NCBI RefSeq assembly: GCF_040807025.1
Contig: NC_090944.1
Location: 120,110,738-120,174,737, forward strand
Source of the DNA: Struthio camelus
Lineage: Eukaryota > Chordata > Aves > Struthioniformes > Struthionidae
Direction: 5' to 3'
Length of the DNA stretch: 64,000 nucleotides
The position numbers and the translations under genes are program-made. Under the pieces are notes generated by a model. The model saw only the letters and a list, made by a program, of their open reading frames with translations, did not search any database and had not been told where the DNA came from. Of the stretch, positions 1-14,263 are shown piece by piece. Numbering within the stretch: the stretch's first letter is position 1; each line of letters opens with the position of its first letter.

Positions 1-104
1 CTTATTTACTTGACTTTCGTTCAGGAAATGGAGGATCTAGGCTCTGGACTGCTTCATACTGTGAAGAACAGTCCAGATTACGGATAAAATGCAACAACAT
101 TTGC

Positions 105-122
105 TTTTTTTTTTTTTTTTTT
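105..122. repeat. T18 homopolymer
   Basis: An uninterrupted run of 18 T residues. Read on the minus strand it is an oligo(A), as might be left by a retroposed transcript, but there is no recognisable element beside it and no poly(A) signal just upstream on the minus strand. A simple-repeat explanation is sufficient. Confidence 0.9.
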
Positions 123-3100
123 AAACGTCATGCACTAGTGACCCCACATAACAACACTTCACAGTACTACATCTTATTTTTAGCTTTTTTATTCTTTTTT
201 TTTGTTTTTCACAGACTCTAGTGACAGAGTGGTTTGGAGCTATATGTCTCTGAGTTAAGAAGTAAATGGAACTCGAATCTCAAAGCTGTCTGTCAGTGAG
301 AAAAGGCAATGACCACAAAAGGGGAGGAAAATCTTAAACTCCACTGAAGTCATTGGAAATGATGACTTGGCACCACTCTACACATAACAGTAAGTGTTGT
401 GAGACTTAAGTATTACAAAATGCTATACTTTTGCTTTCTCAGGAAGCTTGTGATTTCTGCAGGCTTGGAACTCTGCTTGCCACTTGTGTAAAAATTGTTG
501 TCAACACTAAGCATTTACATGTCATGAGCTAGATCTTGGATATCAAGCAGGTAACAGTGTCGTTTAGTTTCTGAAGAGAATGTAGCTGAATATACTTTGA
601 GGGAGGGAGGTGAGGAAACAAACCAAAGCTGAGAATTTCAGGTAGTAATATTAGTTACGTACTGAGGATTTTAGTAAGGTCTCAATTATTCTCAATTATT
701 GGAGGACTCAAGCTATCAAGATTTGGTAACACTGGAAATCAGAAAATCCGTTCAGAAATTGAAGACAGGAGATTTTATTACACTGACTGGTAATCATTTG
801 AGTCGCTCTTAAACTCACTGAGTCATTTCAAAGATAAGTTAGGTTAAATGTGAAAACTAAAGGATTCTAATAGTTATACTGCATGCAGGTTTAATAGCCC
901 CAAACCATAATTGACTGAAATGAAATGTTAAGGTAGGCCTACCTTGGTGCGATGTTTCTTGTTTTTGCTAATATTTGGGTGGTTTATCATGCGATTTCTT
1001 AAGAATGAGATTTTTAAAATTCCAAATTTAGGTTTTTTTGAGACAAATGGAGAAATGAACACTGACTGTTTGTCCACTGGCAGGAGCACACATTAATATT
1101 GAGTCATCTGAAAAATCCCATCCCAAGCCTCTCAATTGTTCTTTTGTGATGTTATTAGTTATTGACTGACCTGGCCTCTGCTTACTGAGCCAGTTATAAA
1201 AACGTACAAAAAAGAAAAAGAGAAATAGCTTATAATAAATAACTTATATAAAATACTTGAAATAGTTTTGAGTAATCAACCTAGTGTTCATGATCAATGA
1301 CTAGCGAACATTATGATCACCCTAATAAGAGAAAAATCGTATATGAATGGTTGTTTTCCAATTTTCGTTGTGAATATTTGCTTTCATTATTCAACTGTCG
1401 TTATTTCCTTCCCTAGGGAGTGGAAATGGCTCCCTGATCATCCTATTCCTTGTGCCTTTCAGTAACGATCTAAAAAGTTACTGGAATGGTTTGTTGTTCC
1501 AGTGCGTCTGAAAGCCAGTCTACCTGAACATTCAAACCCCAGGAAAAGATGGGAATTATAGCTAATGTCTTCTAGAAGCCTCCAAACACTTGTGCAGATT
1601 GTGAAAATGTGAAGTAATGTGACTTTAAGTTATGGCACGTCAGAGTTTTCTGAGGCTGGGAAAATATACCTTTCATGGAAAAGTCATTTTGAATGAATTT
1701 GCTATGAATTGAGCACCCCTTGCACAGTTTTGCCAAATAGGAGTACTCTGTGTTGGAAACCTGACTCAAAGAATTTTCAGCCAGCCTGGCAAAATCTTGC
1801 AGGGTATTTACGGCCCACTGGAGTTTATCACCTGTCTTGTCTGTTAGCCTTTTGCCCCTGCTGTGATGTTCAGTTCTCAGCTTAGCTGTTCAATCTTATT
1901 GCTGACAGCCTATGACTTACCACAAGGTGGCCTTTTTTCCCTCTATAGTTAGGCTGCAGAAGGTAAGTGCAATTCCAAGGTATCACCAGTGATCACAGCT
2001 ACTTTTTAGGGGAAAACAAACAGCAGCAGTAGTGTAGCATATTCCTGATCTCTCCCTTCGGCATAGCCAATGGACAAAGTCCTCGATGGCAAATGCTCGT
2101 AAATAAGTATTGGAATATCAGCTTCGAGTTATTCCGCTACTCTTCCCCGCAAATCCCAGCAGCTTTCAGGATCAGAGATTTTTCTGAGATTCCCACTGTT
2201 TCATCCTTTTGCATCCCCACCGCAGCCTGCCCAGGTGAGGACTGTGTTCTCAGGATAGGCACGCGCGAAAATCTAAAACCAAGGAGAAGCTCTGTGTATC
2301 AGCCTCAGTTTAAGCCTTTGAAGAAGCATCAGACTGAAAATGAATTCCATGTATTAATTGGATTAATGTTTATTGTAGTATTTTTAACTCTAGAATGATA
2401 CTAGTAAAGAACCTAAAGGCACATTGACCTTTTTTTGCTTCCCGGTTTGTGGAGTTTTAGCACAATCAAGGCATCACCTATAACTAATCAGATTCAGTGA
2501 GCAGAAGTGCTGTGAATATGCATTTTAATCAGAATTGCTGAAAATTGTGCTACAGGTGACGTTTTTACATGCTGAAAGGGCACAGGTCCCCAACTCCTGG
2601 AAATTTGTGAGGATTTCATGTGAAGCTCTGCTTTGTGTTCATTATAGTAATAATAATAAAAAGCCCTTAACATTATTTGATCTGGATTTTTAATGCAATA
2701 ACAAGAAAATATGCCAGTCAGTGCTACTCAGAAAAAAACCCCTTAAGGAACCATAAGTGTGGAGCTGAGGGCACACGCTGTCCAGTAATTATATTTTATT
2801 TAAGCAGTGTATACAGACATCTTTTAAGATCTCACTATTATATGTGCCTAAATAAATGCAACTATTTTTATTGTATACAGTTTAATTTGATAATTAGTTG
2901 GTTTCAAAATTTGCCTCTCATTCTCTTTTCATTCATATTTGAATCTTGTGAAATCTGCAAGTGCAAATGCCTGAGAGAGAATTTCAGAGTCTTAAAAGCT
3001 CAAAAACTCTGAAAATCAACATTGATATTTTCAGAATTATTTTGTCAGGAAGATCTTTTCTGTTTACTCATTAACGAATGAATTTTAGATCAGGCTAATG

Positions 3101-5044
3101 GTTAGTTCCTTGTACTCTTGGAGAGAGACATAAGTCTGAAAAAGACATTAATTTCCTTTCTCAGGTGGAATATTCATTAATTTTATAAAGAGTATACTTG
3201 ATGTTCAGGGGGTCGGACCATAACTATAACTCAATGTTTTAGGGAAAGCGGTGTATAGAGCACAGGATGGATTTGATGTGCTCACATAAACCACATTACT
3301 GAGGAGATGAGTTGCAATAGTTAGTACTAGTTGAAATGTCAAAAATAACGATGGTCTTAGGGTTGCATTGTTTTAGAGAATGAGCATAGGCAAACGTATT
3401 ACCTCACAGATAGGCTAAGATGACATGAACAGTTGGGTATAATCTTTCTGTGTTACTTCCTAGTTTTGGGAATTGGAGGCTCCTAACGCACTTAAGCACA
3501 GTTGAAAATTTGACTGTGGATGTTGAATGTGTGAAATAAATCTGTGTTCTAATTTTAGTTGAATCTTGGCTCTCTTCCATTTGTTTCCTTTTCTTCTAGT
3601 CTCTCCCAGTATAACCTCGCTATTTCTAAAGCTTTCTAACCTACAGGGTACATTTGAAATCTGAGGCAGCTAATTTGTGTGTTCCATCTGGAGACAGTGC
3701 CAAATTTATCTGGCTGGAACCATCACGTTTTTACTAGCTTTTGATAAATCATAAATTTTCTCTCATTAGGCACCCTGTGATCAATTTTGAAGGTGCAGTT
3801 CATAGGAAGAAACAATGTTCTGTTCAGAGCAATTGTCCAATAGGAAAGGTTTCAGAGTTTGATTACTAGATCTCTGAACTCTAAACATGAAATAGGTCTA
3901 AAACATCAACTCTTAAGAGAAACTTCCTCCCTCTTTTGAGCTTCTCTGATGCTTACTACAAGCTAATTCAGTCATAAATGTTTGTCCTCCATGTTTCCTA
4001 CTGTGGTACTATGCAAGTCAAACAGTCTAGTTGCATTTATGCTCCTCAAACTCACCTACTCCAGTTCATGAGTTAATGAAAGCAGGAGCTCAAAGACTGA
4101 CGTGTTTCAGGGTGGTAGTATTATGTATGTTGAGTTCATGCCAGTATGAGCAACACATCCCAATTAGAAAGAAGTGACTGGAAATGGAGTGAAATGATGG
4201 CTTGCTGACTAGTGACAGGCGGTGAGGATGGATGACAGTAGGGGAAACTTCTCCTTGCTGTTGGGAGCCTACAGCTTACTGGAGATTGGGTACAAGAAAT
4301 AGCTCAGAGGGATTTCTTTCAAAAAACAGCTGTTAGCTGACACTGGTTGACAATCCAAGACAAAACACTTGGATATGAAGTTTTCTACCTTACTTATTGT
4401 GCTGTAAAATGATTTGTCTGTCAAGTGCATGCTTTGGTAGACAGACATAGTATAATTAACTTATCACAAGATATACACGTATAGCAAATGCCTTTGTCAG
4501 TTACAAAATTAGTTCAAAGTTGGTTTCCAAAATCTAGGCAGGTTGGTATCTTCTGACAGGGTAGCGTAGCAAAGTTTTATTTATTTATGTATTTATTTCC
4601 TGAGGGCCATTAACTACTGCACAAGTAACAGTGGCTCCAGCTGAGTTCAGTTGGGCAATAATTGACTCAAATTTACTTGTTTTTATGAATGCTAATTATT
4701 TTGGTGATGCTAAAAAATTTTATATATCCAGTTACAACTGATGAGCTAACCAAATATATTGGGATACACAGGAACTGATCTCACCCTTATAAAAAAGTTA
4801 TGTGGCATTTAAAGGAGGAAGATTGGTCTTAAGACCTGTTAAGGATGTATTCTGTAGCACGGAAGTAGTGTAGAGTGAGCTCCTGTAGAGACAGCTCTGT
4901 GCACTCTGAGTGAGACGTTTTACATCAGATGGAATGGTACCTTTTATTTGTAGAATTGTAAACCAAATTTTTCAAATTGTCTATCTATGCGTGAGTATAT
5001 TGCATATTTAAAATAATCTTATGGAAAGATTAAATTTCCTTAAT

Positions 5045-5080
5045 CTTTGTCATGAACTTTGTCATAAACTTTGTCATAAG
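5045..5080. repeat. 12-bp tandem repeat, three copies
   Basis: Three consecutive 12-bp units, CTTTGTCATGAA, CTTTGTCATAAA and CTTTGTCATAAG, differ from each other by one or two bases. This is a young minisatellite-like expansion in otherwise unique DNA. No coding frame or known motif is associated with it. Confidence 0.9.
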
Positions 5081-8000
5081 CTCTTGAGCTTTATAAGGAA
5101 AGATGGACGTCACTTCTTAAAAAAAATGAAATAATTTAACCATTTGCCTATTCATCCATTGTATGAAAAAGTGATATCAAATCTTTAATGCATGGTACTT
5201 CTGTTCCTACATTCTTCTGTATCCTTTTGTAATAATCTGTCATTTCCACTACAAAATGGAAACAATGATAAAGATACTTAATATATCTTATAACAAAAGG
5301 TTATCTGAGATCTCCACAGCACTTATAAAAAGCTCAGCATACTCCACATAAAAGATGCACAGAGATGTGCGACTTGGAAGTCAAGTTCCTTGCTGATTTT
5401 TTAACACAAATTTTAAGATCAAGCCAAGAAACTTCTAAGTCATCCATAAAATTCAAGTCAGTAACTTCAATATGCAAAGGCTATTATTTATAAAGTATAA
5501 AATGTATGTGTTAAAACCAGAATGTACATTTTCTTTAAGCATGTTTCCTTTTATTTTAGTGTTTAACTATGCAAATACACAACTAGGAAATAGAATACAT
5601 CATGGTGATATTGTTACATTCTGGGAAAAAGAACCCATCAAATTAATGATGTGCATGATAAGTACTTCTGAAATGGGTGACTTGGTTTTTCTGAAAGGTA
5701 CCATTCCAAAGGAGCTCTGATCCAAACTGTGGAAAATCTACTTGTTTTTATTCACTGGCTTTGGTCTCTATTGGCTTAAGTTCTGGAGTCTCACACGGCC
5801 TTACATTGTGCATTGAGATTCTCACTCAGAAATTTAAAGAACAATTATGTTGTTTGTGTATGGTTTTTAGCACAAGCAATAAATTGGCCTGAGCAAAACT
5901 TGGCTAAACTCTTGAGAAGACTGTTAGCACTTATGGATTCTGAATAAATAATTCATGCTACTCTAATTGCAGGCTCTAAGGGATTATAAACTAGATTTTC
6001 AAGTTGAAATGCATATATATATATATTTTAAAGATGCACAAATTTAAAAGCCAAAAGGGAACCTGATGATAATCTAATCAGAACTCTTGCATAATAATAC
6101 AGGCTAAGGAATTTCAGTGGCTCCTATTTCAAATGCTAAACTTCTTATTGGTTTTGTATAAATGTGTTATGGTTTGAGTTTTGTTATCATTAGTTCAAGG
6201 AAAATGAAAGGGAACTCTCCTGAGCTGCAACCCACATTAAATGACTTCACTGACTATTATGTTTTGCTCAGGTGGGCAGCAAAATATCAGATATGGTTTG
6301 AATTCCGTGTCAAAAAGGTGAAACAAAAATGTAGCAAACGGGTTTTGGAAAAGTGTACTGGGAGTGTTAACACAATAAAACTGAAAAGTAGCTTTCAAGA
6401 TGAGTCAGCAATGATTTTGAGAAGTTTTTGTTTTTAAGACATAGATGTTTTTCAGTGAGGGTGCGATAATGATGGTGGTAGCACAAATGACAACAGATGT
6501 CTAGTCAGATGAACTTGACTGTGGTGGATATCTCAGGGCCTCTGTGCTTCTATGCTACTTTTTGAGAAAAATGAAGATAACTATTATCCAGCAAAGTCAG
6601 CTCTAAATTTATTCCTTCATGGGTATATGCATCTCCCAGCAAGGAAGACAGCTCTGTTCTTTATATAACTGCTACTTGGGCCAGTTTTGCTCCACCGAAG
6701 TGCTATTTTTAAAGACAATGAGTGATAGGAATCTGTATTTCTGTCTATCTTCCCCTATCACTGGGCTGTGCCATGTTGCCAGTGCCATGTTTGCCACTCT
6801 GGCAAATGTGCTTTGTTTCTGCTTCCTTCAGAAGCCCAATATGATTGTATGTACTAGCTTTAAACGAAATGGCAAGAAATAAACTGAAAGGCTGGTAAGG
6901 CACTGTGATATGGCTCAGGATTTTTATTTCATTTTAATACCTATATGAATTTTTCTAAACTAAACTTTAAAGGTCTAGGAATTGTATGTGTGCTTGGCTG
7001 CTTTTTCTTTATTTTTCTTTCCTTCAAGGAACCCTTTTAAATGAGGCACTGCTTGCAGATGCATTTCTTAATTAATTGTGAATTCGTAGTGTGGTGACAG
7101 ATGCAGAGGATGTTGCCTTTATCCTGATCACATTAAAATGAGTTGTGCTGAATATTCTATGATGCTTGGGGAAATTGCTTAATCCTATTACTTCTTGGAG
7201 AAGATTGAGTACCTCCTAACGTGAAATAAGAAACCTCAGAGCTGCGCAGTGCAACTGCTGCCTCCGAGAGTGCAGCACAAAATGTATAGGATTTCTTCTA
7301 ATGTGAGTCAACAATGATTTCTAGGCTTGTTTATCACATAAATGTTATCTAGCAAATTATTAGACAGTTGCTATGGAAACAAAGGCCCAGTGCTAGAAAG
7401 ATTTGTTACCGTAAGTAGTTAAGACAATGCTCAGACCTGCATCCCTGCTACAAGCAGTCAGCTCCTAAAGATGGAAGTGACAGATAACAAAATACCTATT
7501 TTTACTGGTAACAACAATTTAGAAATATTTATCTACTGGCCTTTGCTTTTCTAACAAATATATACATTAGATGTAGCACAGAAGTGTAAAGAGACTAAAG
7601 AAATATTCTTTTATTTCATATGATTCAAAAAGATAATATTAGCTGCTTGTGTCTGCTAGAGCACAGAATGTAAGACATATGGAAGGCCTGGGCAAACTAC
7701 TATTGCTCATCTGTAGTGCTTTATGCAGCAAAATGACAATGCCTGCCATCTGGAGGTAATATTAATTGCTGATTATTGAACTGAATAGAAAGCAAACCAA
7801 GATGTTTGGAACTAGTGTCTTTCTGATGAAAGGTGTGATGGAAATATTTGCAAAAGAGGAAACAGCAGTCCTGTTCATTCAAAAGATTACAAGATAGGTT
7901 ATTCTTAATTATCTTTGTGGAGCAGCACAAGTAATATTTCCACTTTCTGTGTTTATGTAGTAAAGAAAGACATTAAACAGAGGCTATTACCTTGGAAAAG

Positions 8001-9308
8001 CTTCAAATTCCACATAAGTTTCAGTTTCCTCAATGCTTACAGTCTTCTAATGGGTTTCATAATATTTTGTGTTTGACTCATCCCGCCTGAATCAGGTAAT
8101 TATCTAAACTTCTCACCTAACATTTTGGAAGATCTAGTCCTTGAATTTGTAGAGCGAAACTTGGAAGATGTGAATGCTAAAATCTAAAATGATCTTCCAA
8201 GATTAAAAAAAAGTGTTAATTTTGAAGCCAATAGCATAACTAGAAGGCTGGGTTATTTTTCCTCTTCCTGGAGCCAGAATTACAACTGTTCTTGTGAATG
8301 TGATCAGTATTTCTGTGAATATGATACTGAAATATTCTCCTGTGGTAGCTTCCAGCAGCACTGCTTTTGGCTTTTGGAGTATGAAGCTATATGCTACATT
8401 AAGTATGGGTGGCAATTACAAACGCAGGAGAGGGGGGACTCCTGTGTCACCAGAAATGAGAAGCTGGATTCCAACAAAACGGATTCCACTGTGGCAACTA
8501 ACAGTAGCTGAAACAATTTCCCAATGCCCTGAGCACATGGGAAAGTGTGCAAGTAATGCTGCACGCTATACAGCTGGGCAAGAGTTTGTATGTAGTGTGT
8601 ACAAAACGGACAAAGAGTGACATTCATCATGAGCGTTTTTTCTAGCAGCTATGGGCAGCAACAGAAGATGAATAGGCTACTGATCTAAAAGGAAACAGGA
8701 TGGCTGTTAATTTTAAGTCAGATGCTGTTACATTATCTAACACGTTGCCACAAATTGTGTTTTAGCAATAAAAGAGAAGCCAGAGGTACTGAAGAGTTAG
8801 AAGACTAAAGCAGAAGATTTATAGAGCTGAGTTTATGTGCACTGAAAACATACATTAAATGTGTGGGAAATGCAAAATGACACAATTTGTACTAGGACCA
8901 CGAAAAGAAAAAAAAGACAATAATATCTGTTATTGGGTTAAAATCATATCAGACCTTTAGTAAGAGAACAATTTCTTTGTTGGCATAAAAAAGAGCTAAG
9001 GAAAGTTGAGATAATCATCCAAGGAACAGGAAAGCCCTTAGCAGGATTTTGAATTGAGCCTTAAAAAAAGCTCATTTTGACACAGGACTGATGCCATAGG
9101 ATAGGGCATCTGCCTTGTCCAAAAGGCAGAAAAACAGTGATTGCTTGGGTCTATTGCTGTGGAAACTGCTGACCAATAGAGCAAACAACAGGACAGATGC
9201 ATTAATTTTTTTATTTGAAGGGAAAAAGAAAAATGAGGAATTAAATATATGAGAGAGGAACGCTTTCCACCACCTACGTAAGAAGACATTTTTGGAACTA
9301 TGATTACC

Positions 9309-9395
9309 AGATATATGTGTGTGTGTGTATCTATCTATATGTATATGTATGTATATAAAAATATAATATAATATATTTGTATAGATATGTATATT
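9309..9395. repeat. Compound TG/TA microsatellite
   Basis: A (TG)n core around 9315-9328 is followed by imperfect TATC, GTAT and ATAT units to about 9395. This is a simple dinucleotide-rich repeat, likely length-polymorphic. The minus-strand open frame that ends in it (9331-9513) is an artefact of low complexity. Confidence 0.85.
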
Positions 9396-9566
9396 TTACA
9401 ATGAGTATTTCAGCAGGGTTCTGGCAGTTCTTAGCAAACTGAGCTCGTCTGTTCAGCACCTCCTTTAGAGGGGAAGAGTTTCCTCCTGCTGCTCTTTTGG
9501 CCATATTCACCACCTAAGACGTAACATATTTTTGATGGTATAGGGGGCTTTAGGTTTATTTAGATG

Positions 9567-9600
9567 GTTTGGTTTTGTTTTTTGTTTTGTTTTTGTTTTA
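9567..9600. repeat. TTTTG-type simple repeat
   Basis: A run of TTTTG and TTTTTG units with no interruption by A or C until the end of the tract. Simple repeat with no adjoining element recognised. Confidence 0.8.
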
Positions 9601-12600
9601 ACCTAGGGAAAAACATTAGAAGAGTACATATCTAAAAGCAACCAGACATTTTGCGATGGATGAGAATTTAGGCTTGAGCTAACTAAGATTATAAACTGTT
9701 TATACCAGAAATAAGTTGCATAAGAGAGAAATTAACCCAGCAACAAGTATAGGTAGGTCTTCGATGTCAATGAAAAATATGCAGAGATCCCTTATGTTGA
9801 GCTATGTGTAGGGAATTTGGGCCATAACTTACAGGCTTCAGGATGTTGCAGTGTTAGCTCAGAGAATGAAATTAATGACTTCCAGCATGCTGAGACAAGA
9901 TCATCAGAACTGAACAATAACAATACCAAAGAGAAGATAATTTATGAAATTATGTTCTATTATTTTTCTAGGTGTGTGCGCTGCGGTCAGTTGGGTACAA
10001 TGTAAAACTGGAATGTCACAAACACCACGTGAATCAGAGATGACAGACTTGTTCTTTTCTTTGACTGTGGAGTCAATGACAGTTGTGTGACCGTAACGGC
10101 AGCCAGGGGTAGGAGCTAGGAGGTTGAGGTTAAATTCCCTCCTCAGGCTGAGAGATTAACTCCATTTTGCCTGCTTGTTAGGGAATTGTCTTCACCACCA
10201 CCTGACATTTCCCTGGAGATCATCCTTCATCTTTCTTGTTGAGACTAGTCAATTGTATTGACAGGAATTCAAGGAGGAAATTTCAAGGAGAGAGAGCAAG
10301 CAGGAGCTTGACCTTAACATTTGGGAGTAAGTCATGCAGCTTGAGGGAGGAGACCTGGATTTGAGCTGCTATTCGTACGAGTTTGTTTTAGACAGTCACA
10401 GTCAATGGATTAGTGGTAGAAAGCCTCTTTCCTCATCATGTTTATAAATGAAAGAGTCTTAGGCCTCTGTGGTTTTGACTGAACTCAGTGCTCTGAATAT
10501 GTGTTCTGCTTGGTGGCTTTTGGATGTGGTTTAGCTCAGATTACCTATTCTGCAAGCTCTAGACTGCCTTGGGCAAAAGAGAAGTACCTACATAGATGGT
10601 ATGCCAAGTACAGCTGCCCAGACTAGCAAAACTGCAAGCACCTTGTGGAAAGAATAAGGTCCTTGAAGCAGGGGTTATTGCTTGCTAATACTGTTTAAGA
10701 AATCTGAAGACAAGAATTACCTGTTTCTAATAATGCAGGGCGAGTCACTCGGGAATTGCAGTAGTAATATAGCCTGAAGTCCTGAGTTAGGCCAACACTG
10801 CAAGCCGACGTGTCTGCGAAGCTCTAGCGTTAGAAGCAGTGGCTACCACCAACAACGGTGTCTCAGCTCTTTCACATCTACGGGAGGTGGCCTGCTCAAG
10901 TGGATGTACAGTGAGGGGGAGCAGGACATCCTGTTCCATTAGCTCTCCCCTTAAAGGAATATATCCCTTCCCTTCTGTAAATCTTTGAGCCTGGTAAAAA
11001 GGCAGTGAAGCTCACTATCATTAGCCTTGGAAATTCCTGGAAGAGAGATTTAAATTGTTGTTGTTCTATTGTAGTGCCGTGTATATAAATTTATATCCAT
11101 GTCTTCTAGAAAATGATTATTAGAAGTTTTGGAGTTGTATTTTTGTTCCAGCATCTAGATAGGCAGAAATTCCTAGAGTTGAGTATCTTTTCTGTTTCTC
11201 CTATATGCCTGCTCATTAGAGAGATAGCAAGTAAAAATAAACCATAGTATAATAGGTAGTGGCATTATAAATTATCTTGAGCAAGGCAGAGCAGTATCAG
11301 GAAAAAAGAAAAAGGCTACCTTGCTCTGCCTAGGTGCCAGCACTTTCACTGAGTCTGACGTGGAAGCCATATTGCTCAGAATATAGGATTTTAGTGGAAA
11401 AAGTAGTTTGAAATATTTCCTCATGTGGCATAAATTTTAATTTGTGGATAACCACCAGTGACTGTATTGTGTTCACAACTGCAATCTTAAAATTCCTTTT
11501 CTTTTTCTTGTGAAAAATAGGGAGTTTATCTGTAAAAGGGAACATCCTTTGAACAAAGCAACTGTCTAAGTGTGCTGCTGTAGATCTGTGCCTAGAGAAA
11601 AGGAGGTTTTATGTTTTTAAGTCTTTGTTTATCTTCTCAAGTGTCTGCGTATTCAGGCAAAAGAAAGCAAGGAAAACCTAACCTCTGTTATTTCCTTTAC
11701 CTTTCTATGCTTTTTCCTCATTCATCAATTTCCCTTCCTCCTCCTCCTATCCTACCACTGAGTTGGAATACACTCATTTTTGTGCGTGAGCACTATTTTT
11801 GCAGATAGGCTTCGAGTCTTTTGGAGTGGCAGGATGGCGGGTAATTCTAGCAAATTGTAATCTATTTTCTTTTGTTCTGTCAGACGCCCAAAATGAGGAA
11901 ATGGAGCTCAGAGATGAGTGACCATTGGTTTCTTGGATAGACTTTTGTAAAGCAAGATCTGCAAGCTGCGGAGTCTAAAATTCAAGAACCCTCATTGTTT
12001 TATTAGAATTCAGCTGAATCTATTGTTAAGGATGGAGGTCATTAAGGAAAGAAATTCCCCTTCACTACAACGTTTGCCATTAAGTAGCACAGTGGAGAGG
12101 AAGAGAAAGCAGAGATTCTCACAGGGCTCTGAAAGAATCAGCTTGGCTCTTCTGTCCCTGATGGTATGAGAGGAAGAGGGTAATTGAATATAGAGAAAAA
12201 GCATGTATTCAAAAATGAGCTATGTGACTGATTTTTGTACTAGGAGGACTTTCAGTGAGCTTTTGGGGCCTGTTGGGAAGTTGCCTGCACTAAAAGGTGA
12301 AGTGAAAATTTTACTGGAAAGAGAAGCATTTGTGTGTACAGTCGAGAGCTGATTATTTGGTTTGAAGACTTCCTATCACTGGTGAATGAGACTCACAGAT
12401 ATGAATGGGTTTTATTCTGGTAAAAGGTAACTTTCCTAACAATGCGCTCTCACTTGCACAAGGCACTTTTAGAACTAGCATTTAAAGATCTAGATGTTCA
12501 TGGAAGGCCACAGTCTAGCACTGCACTTTTCAAATGAGATACTTACAATTTTGCCTCATTTCTGAAGGAAAAACATTTTTATGATCATGTTCTGTATATA

Positions 12601-12736
12601 TCTGTGTGTATATGTGGACTTACGTGTGTACTTATTTCTGTTTTCCCCACCTTCCAGTATATTTTTAATCTCGTAATTAATTTCAACTAAATTTCACAGA
12701 GATGTAGGAGTCTCAGAGAAGCTGCATATCTGGAAG

Positions 12737-12766
12737 TTTTGTTTGTTTGTTTGTTTGTTTGTTTTT
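12737..12766. repeat. (GTTT)n microsatellite
   Basis: About seven consecutive GTTT tetranucleotide units with no interruptions, ending in a short T run. Tetranucleotide repeats this pure are usually polymorphic in length. Confidence 0.9.
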
Positions 12767-13094
12767 AAAGAAAAAGGTAGCCAGACAGCAGAGAAGCTGT
12801 TTCTGCCTCAACTGAAAGAAGGTTACAATGAGGATCCAGTCCTTATTAAACATCAGAGAATCTACACAGGAGATAACCATTAGTACCACAGGGAAGACAC
12901 GTTAGTAAGAAATCAGTCTTCATTAGTTTTGTTATTCATGAAACTACTCTTAAATTTTAGCAGGTTCTTGAGCAGACCTGAGCTTCAATAATCCTAACTG
13001 CTCCTACATGTGGTGTTAGGAAAAGAAAACCAAATACATAGGAGTGTGAGTGGATAAGAATATGGATTTCATACATCAGGCAGTAATGTGTGCC

Positions 13095-13110
13095 TTTTTT
13101 TTTTTTTTTT
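13095..13110. repeat. T16 homopolymer
   Basis: Sixteen consecutive T residues followed by CTCAG, so on the plus strand it resembles a polypyrimidine tract before an AG. No open frame of exon quality follows, so I treat it as a simple repeat. Confidence 0.85.
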
Positions 13111-13199
13111 CTCAGCTCTTGCATTTGCATTAGGATGCTTAAATGTGATGGTTTTCTGATTAAGTAAAACTTGTTTTTAGAAATTGATATGCTTAACTC

Positions 13200-13213
13200 T
13201 TTTTTTTTTTTTT
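13200..13213. repeat. T14 homopolymer
   Basis: Fourteen T residues followed directly by AG (TTTAGCC), another chance polypyrimidine-AG arrangement on the plus strand. No exon is evident downstream. Confidence 0.85.
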
Positions 13214-14216
13214 AGCCTGTTTTATTTAAATCTGATTTGCCCCAAAATATAATTATTTGATCATAGATTTGCACCCTTAACCACTTAAGGATAACGTTAA
13301 GAAAGCTTTAGATGACTATATGCCAGACTTATGTACTTATTCGACTGAGTTTCAGTCAGTTTAATTCTGGATATTCAATTTTAGAGATAAATTAGATCTT
13401 GGCAAGCATGAAGGTCTGAGGCTGTGTGCAAAGTACAAATAAAGGTCAGTACCACTAAAATACCACAAACAGAAATCTAATAAAATGAAGATATGTTTCA
13501 GCTAGATCTAGAATGTAGACTCCCTGAGCACAAAATGGAAAGAAAACTATATGAGTTGGTTTGAATAACGAATTACAACTACTCCAGAAAGTTGATTACA
13601 GATATTTTGCTTCAGCTTTCCCCCCACCTCTGCTTTTCTTTTTTTAAACTAACATGTAGTTATCTCTCCATTATACAAAGAAAATATATAAAGAGGCTTC
13701 ATCTAAATGAGGACTTTTACACCATTACCTTCTTTGTAACAAAGTAACAAGGAATTTGCAACTGAGGTTTAGCTGAAATCCTGTCCCTGTGATTTCCTGG
13801 TGTGTGTTATCAGGATACATCTTTCCCTTAAATTGGTGATAGAAAGAGGAATATGGTGGAGGAGATCCATCCTTGTCTTTCTGGTTCAGGTTTCTGGAGC
13901 AAGACCAGTGTTGATAAATGCATGATGAGGTAGGCTTTGAAAGCAGCAGTGTATCTCCATAACGAGCAGATCCTCTGACCTCCAGCATATGCACTATAGA
14001 GCTGGGATCACCACCGCATGCCCTGGCATGGAGATGTGCCAACGTGGGGATACCTAGGCTGCTCTCTAAGCCCTTTCTGTAGTGATAGTTCCTTGCTTTT
14101 ACATTTGTCAGTGCAGTGTTTGCAGGCAGGAAGGAAAAAACTACCTATACTTCCTACCAAGCTACCAACTTCCTCTTTCCTACCTCATCTGTGAAACCTG
14201 TGACTTCTGGTATGTA

Positions 14217-14263
14217 ATAATTATTTGTGGTGCTGCTTTCTATAATTATTTGTGGTGCTGCTT
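14217..14263. repeat. Two-copy direct repeat, 25-bp period
   Basis: A 22-bp segment (core TTATTTGTGGTGCTGCTT) is present at 14217-14238 and again, identical, at 14242-14263, separated by three bases. The identity implies a recent local duplication. It lies in unique DNA with no known motif. Confidence 0.9.

Larger units (their letters stand above)
1..9300. other. Gene-free AT-rich unique DNA
   Basis: No open frame here has recognisable protein similarity; the longest, 8294-8620 on the plus strand (108 codons), begins at GTG and has an overlapping antisense frame of similar quality. The stretch holds a T18 run (105-122), a 12-bp tandem triplet (5045-5080), a TTTA-rich tract (about 4577-4598) and a short AT dinucleotide run (about 6013-6026). 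Around 338-362 there is a short match to the internal signature of amniote MITEs (CTCCACTGAAGTCA), too short to call as an element. Otherwise I see nothing; it could be intron or intergenic. Confidence 0.6.

Noticed and set aside
8294..8620. 108-codon plus-strand open frame
   Set aside because: Starts at GTG, overlaps two antisense frames, and has no recognisable motif.
13095..13213. T16 and T14 runs followed by AG, resembling 3' splice sites
   Set aside because: No exon-quality open frame follows either; simple T runs before AG are common in AT-rich DNA.
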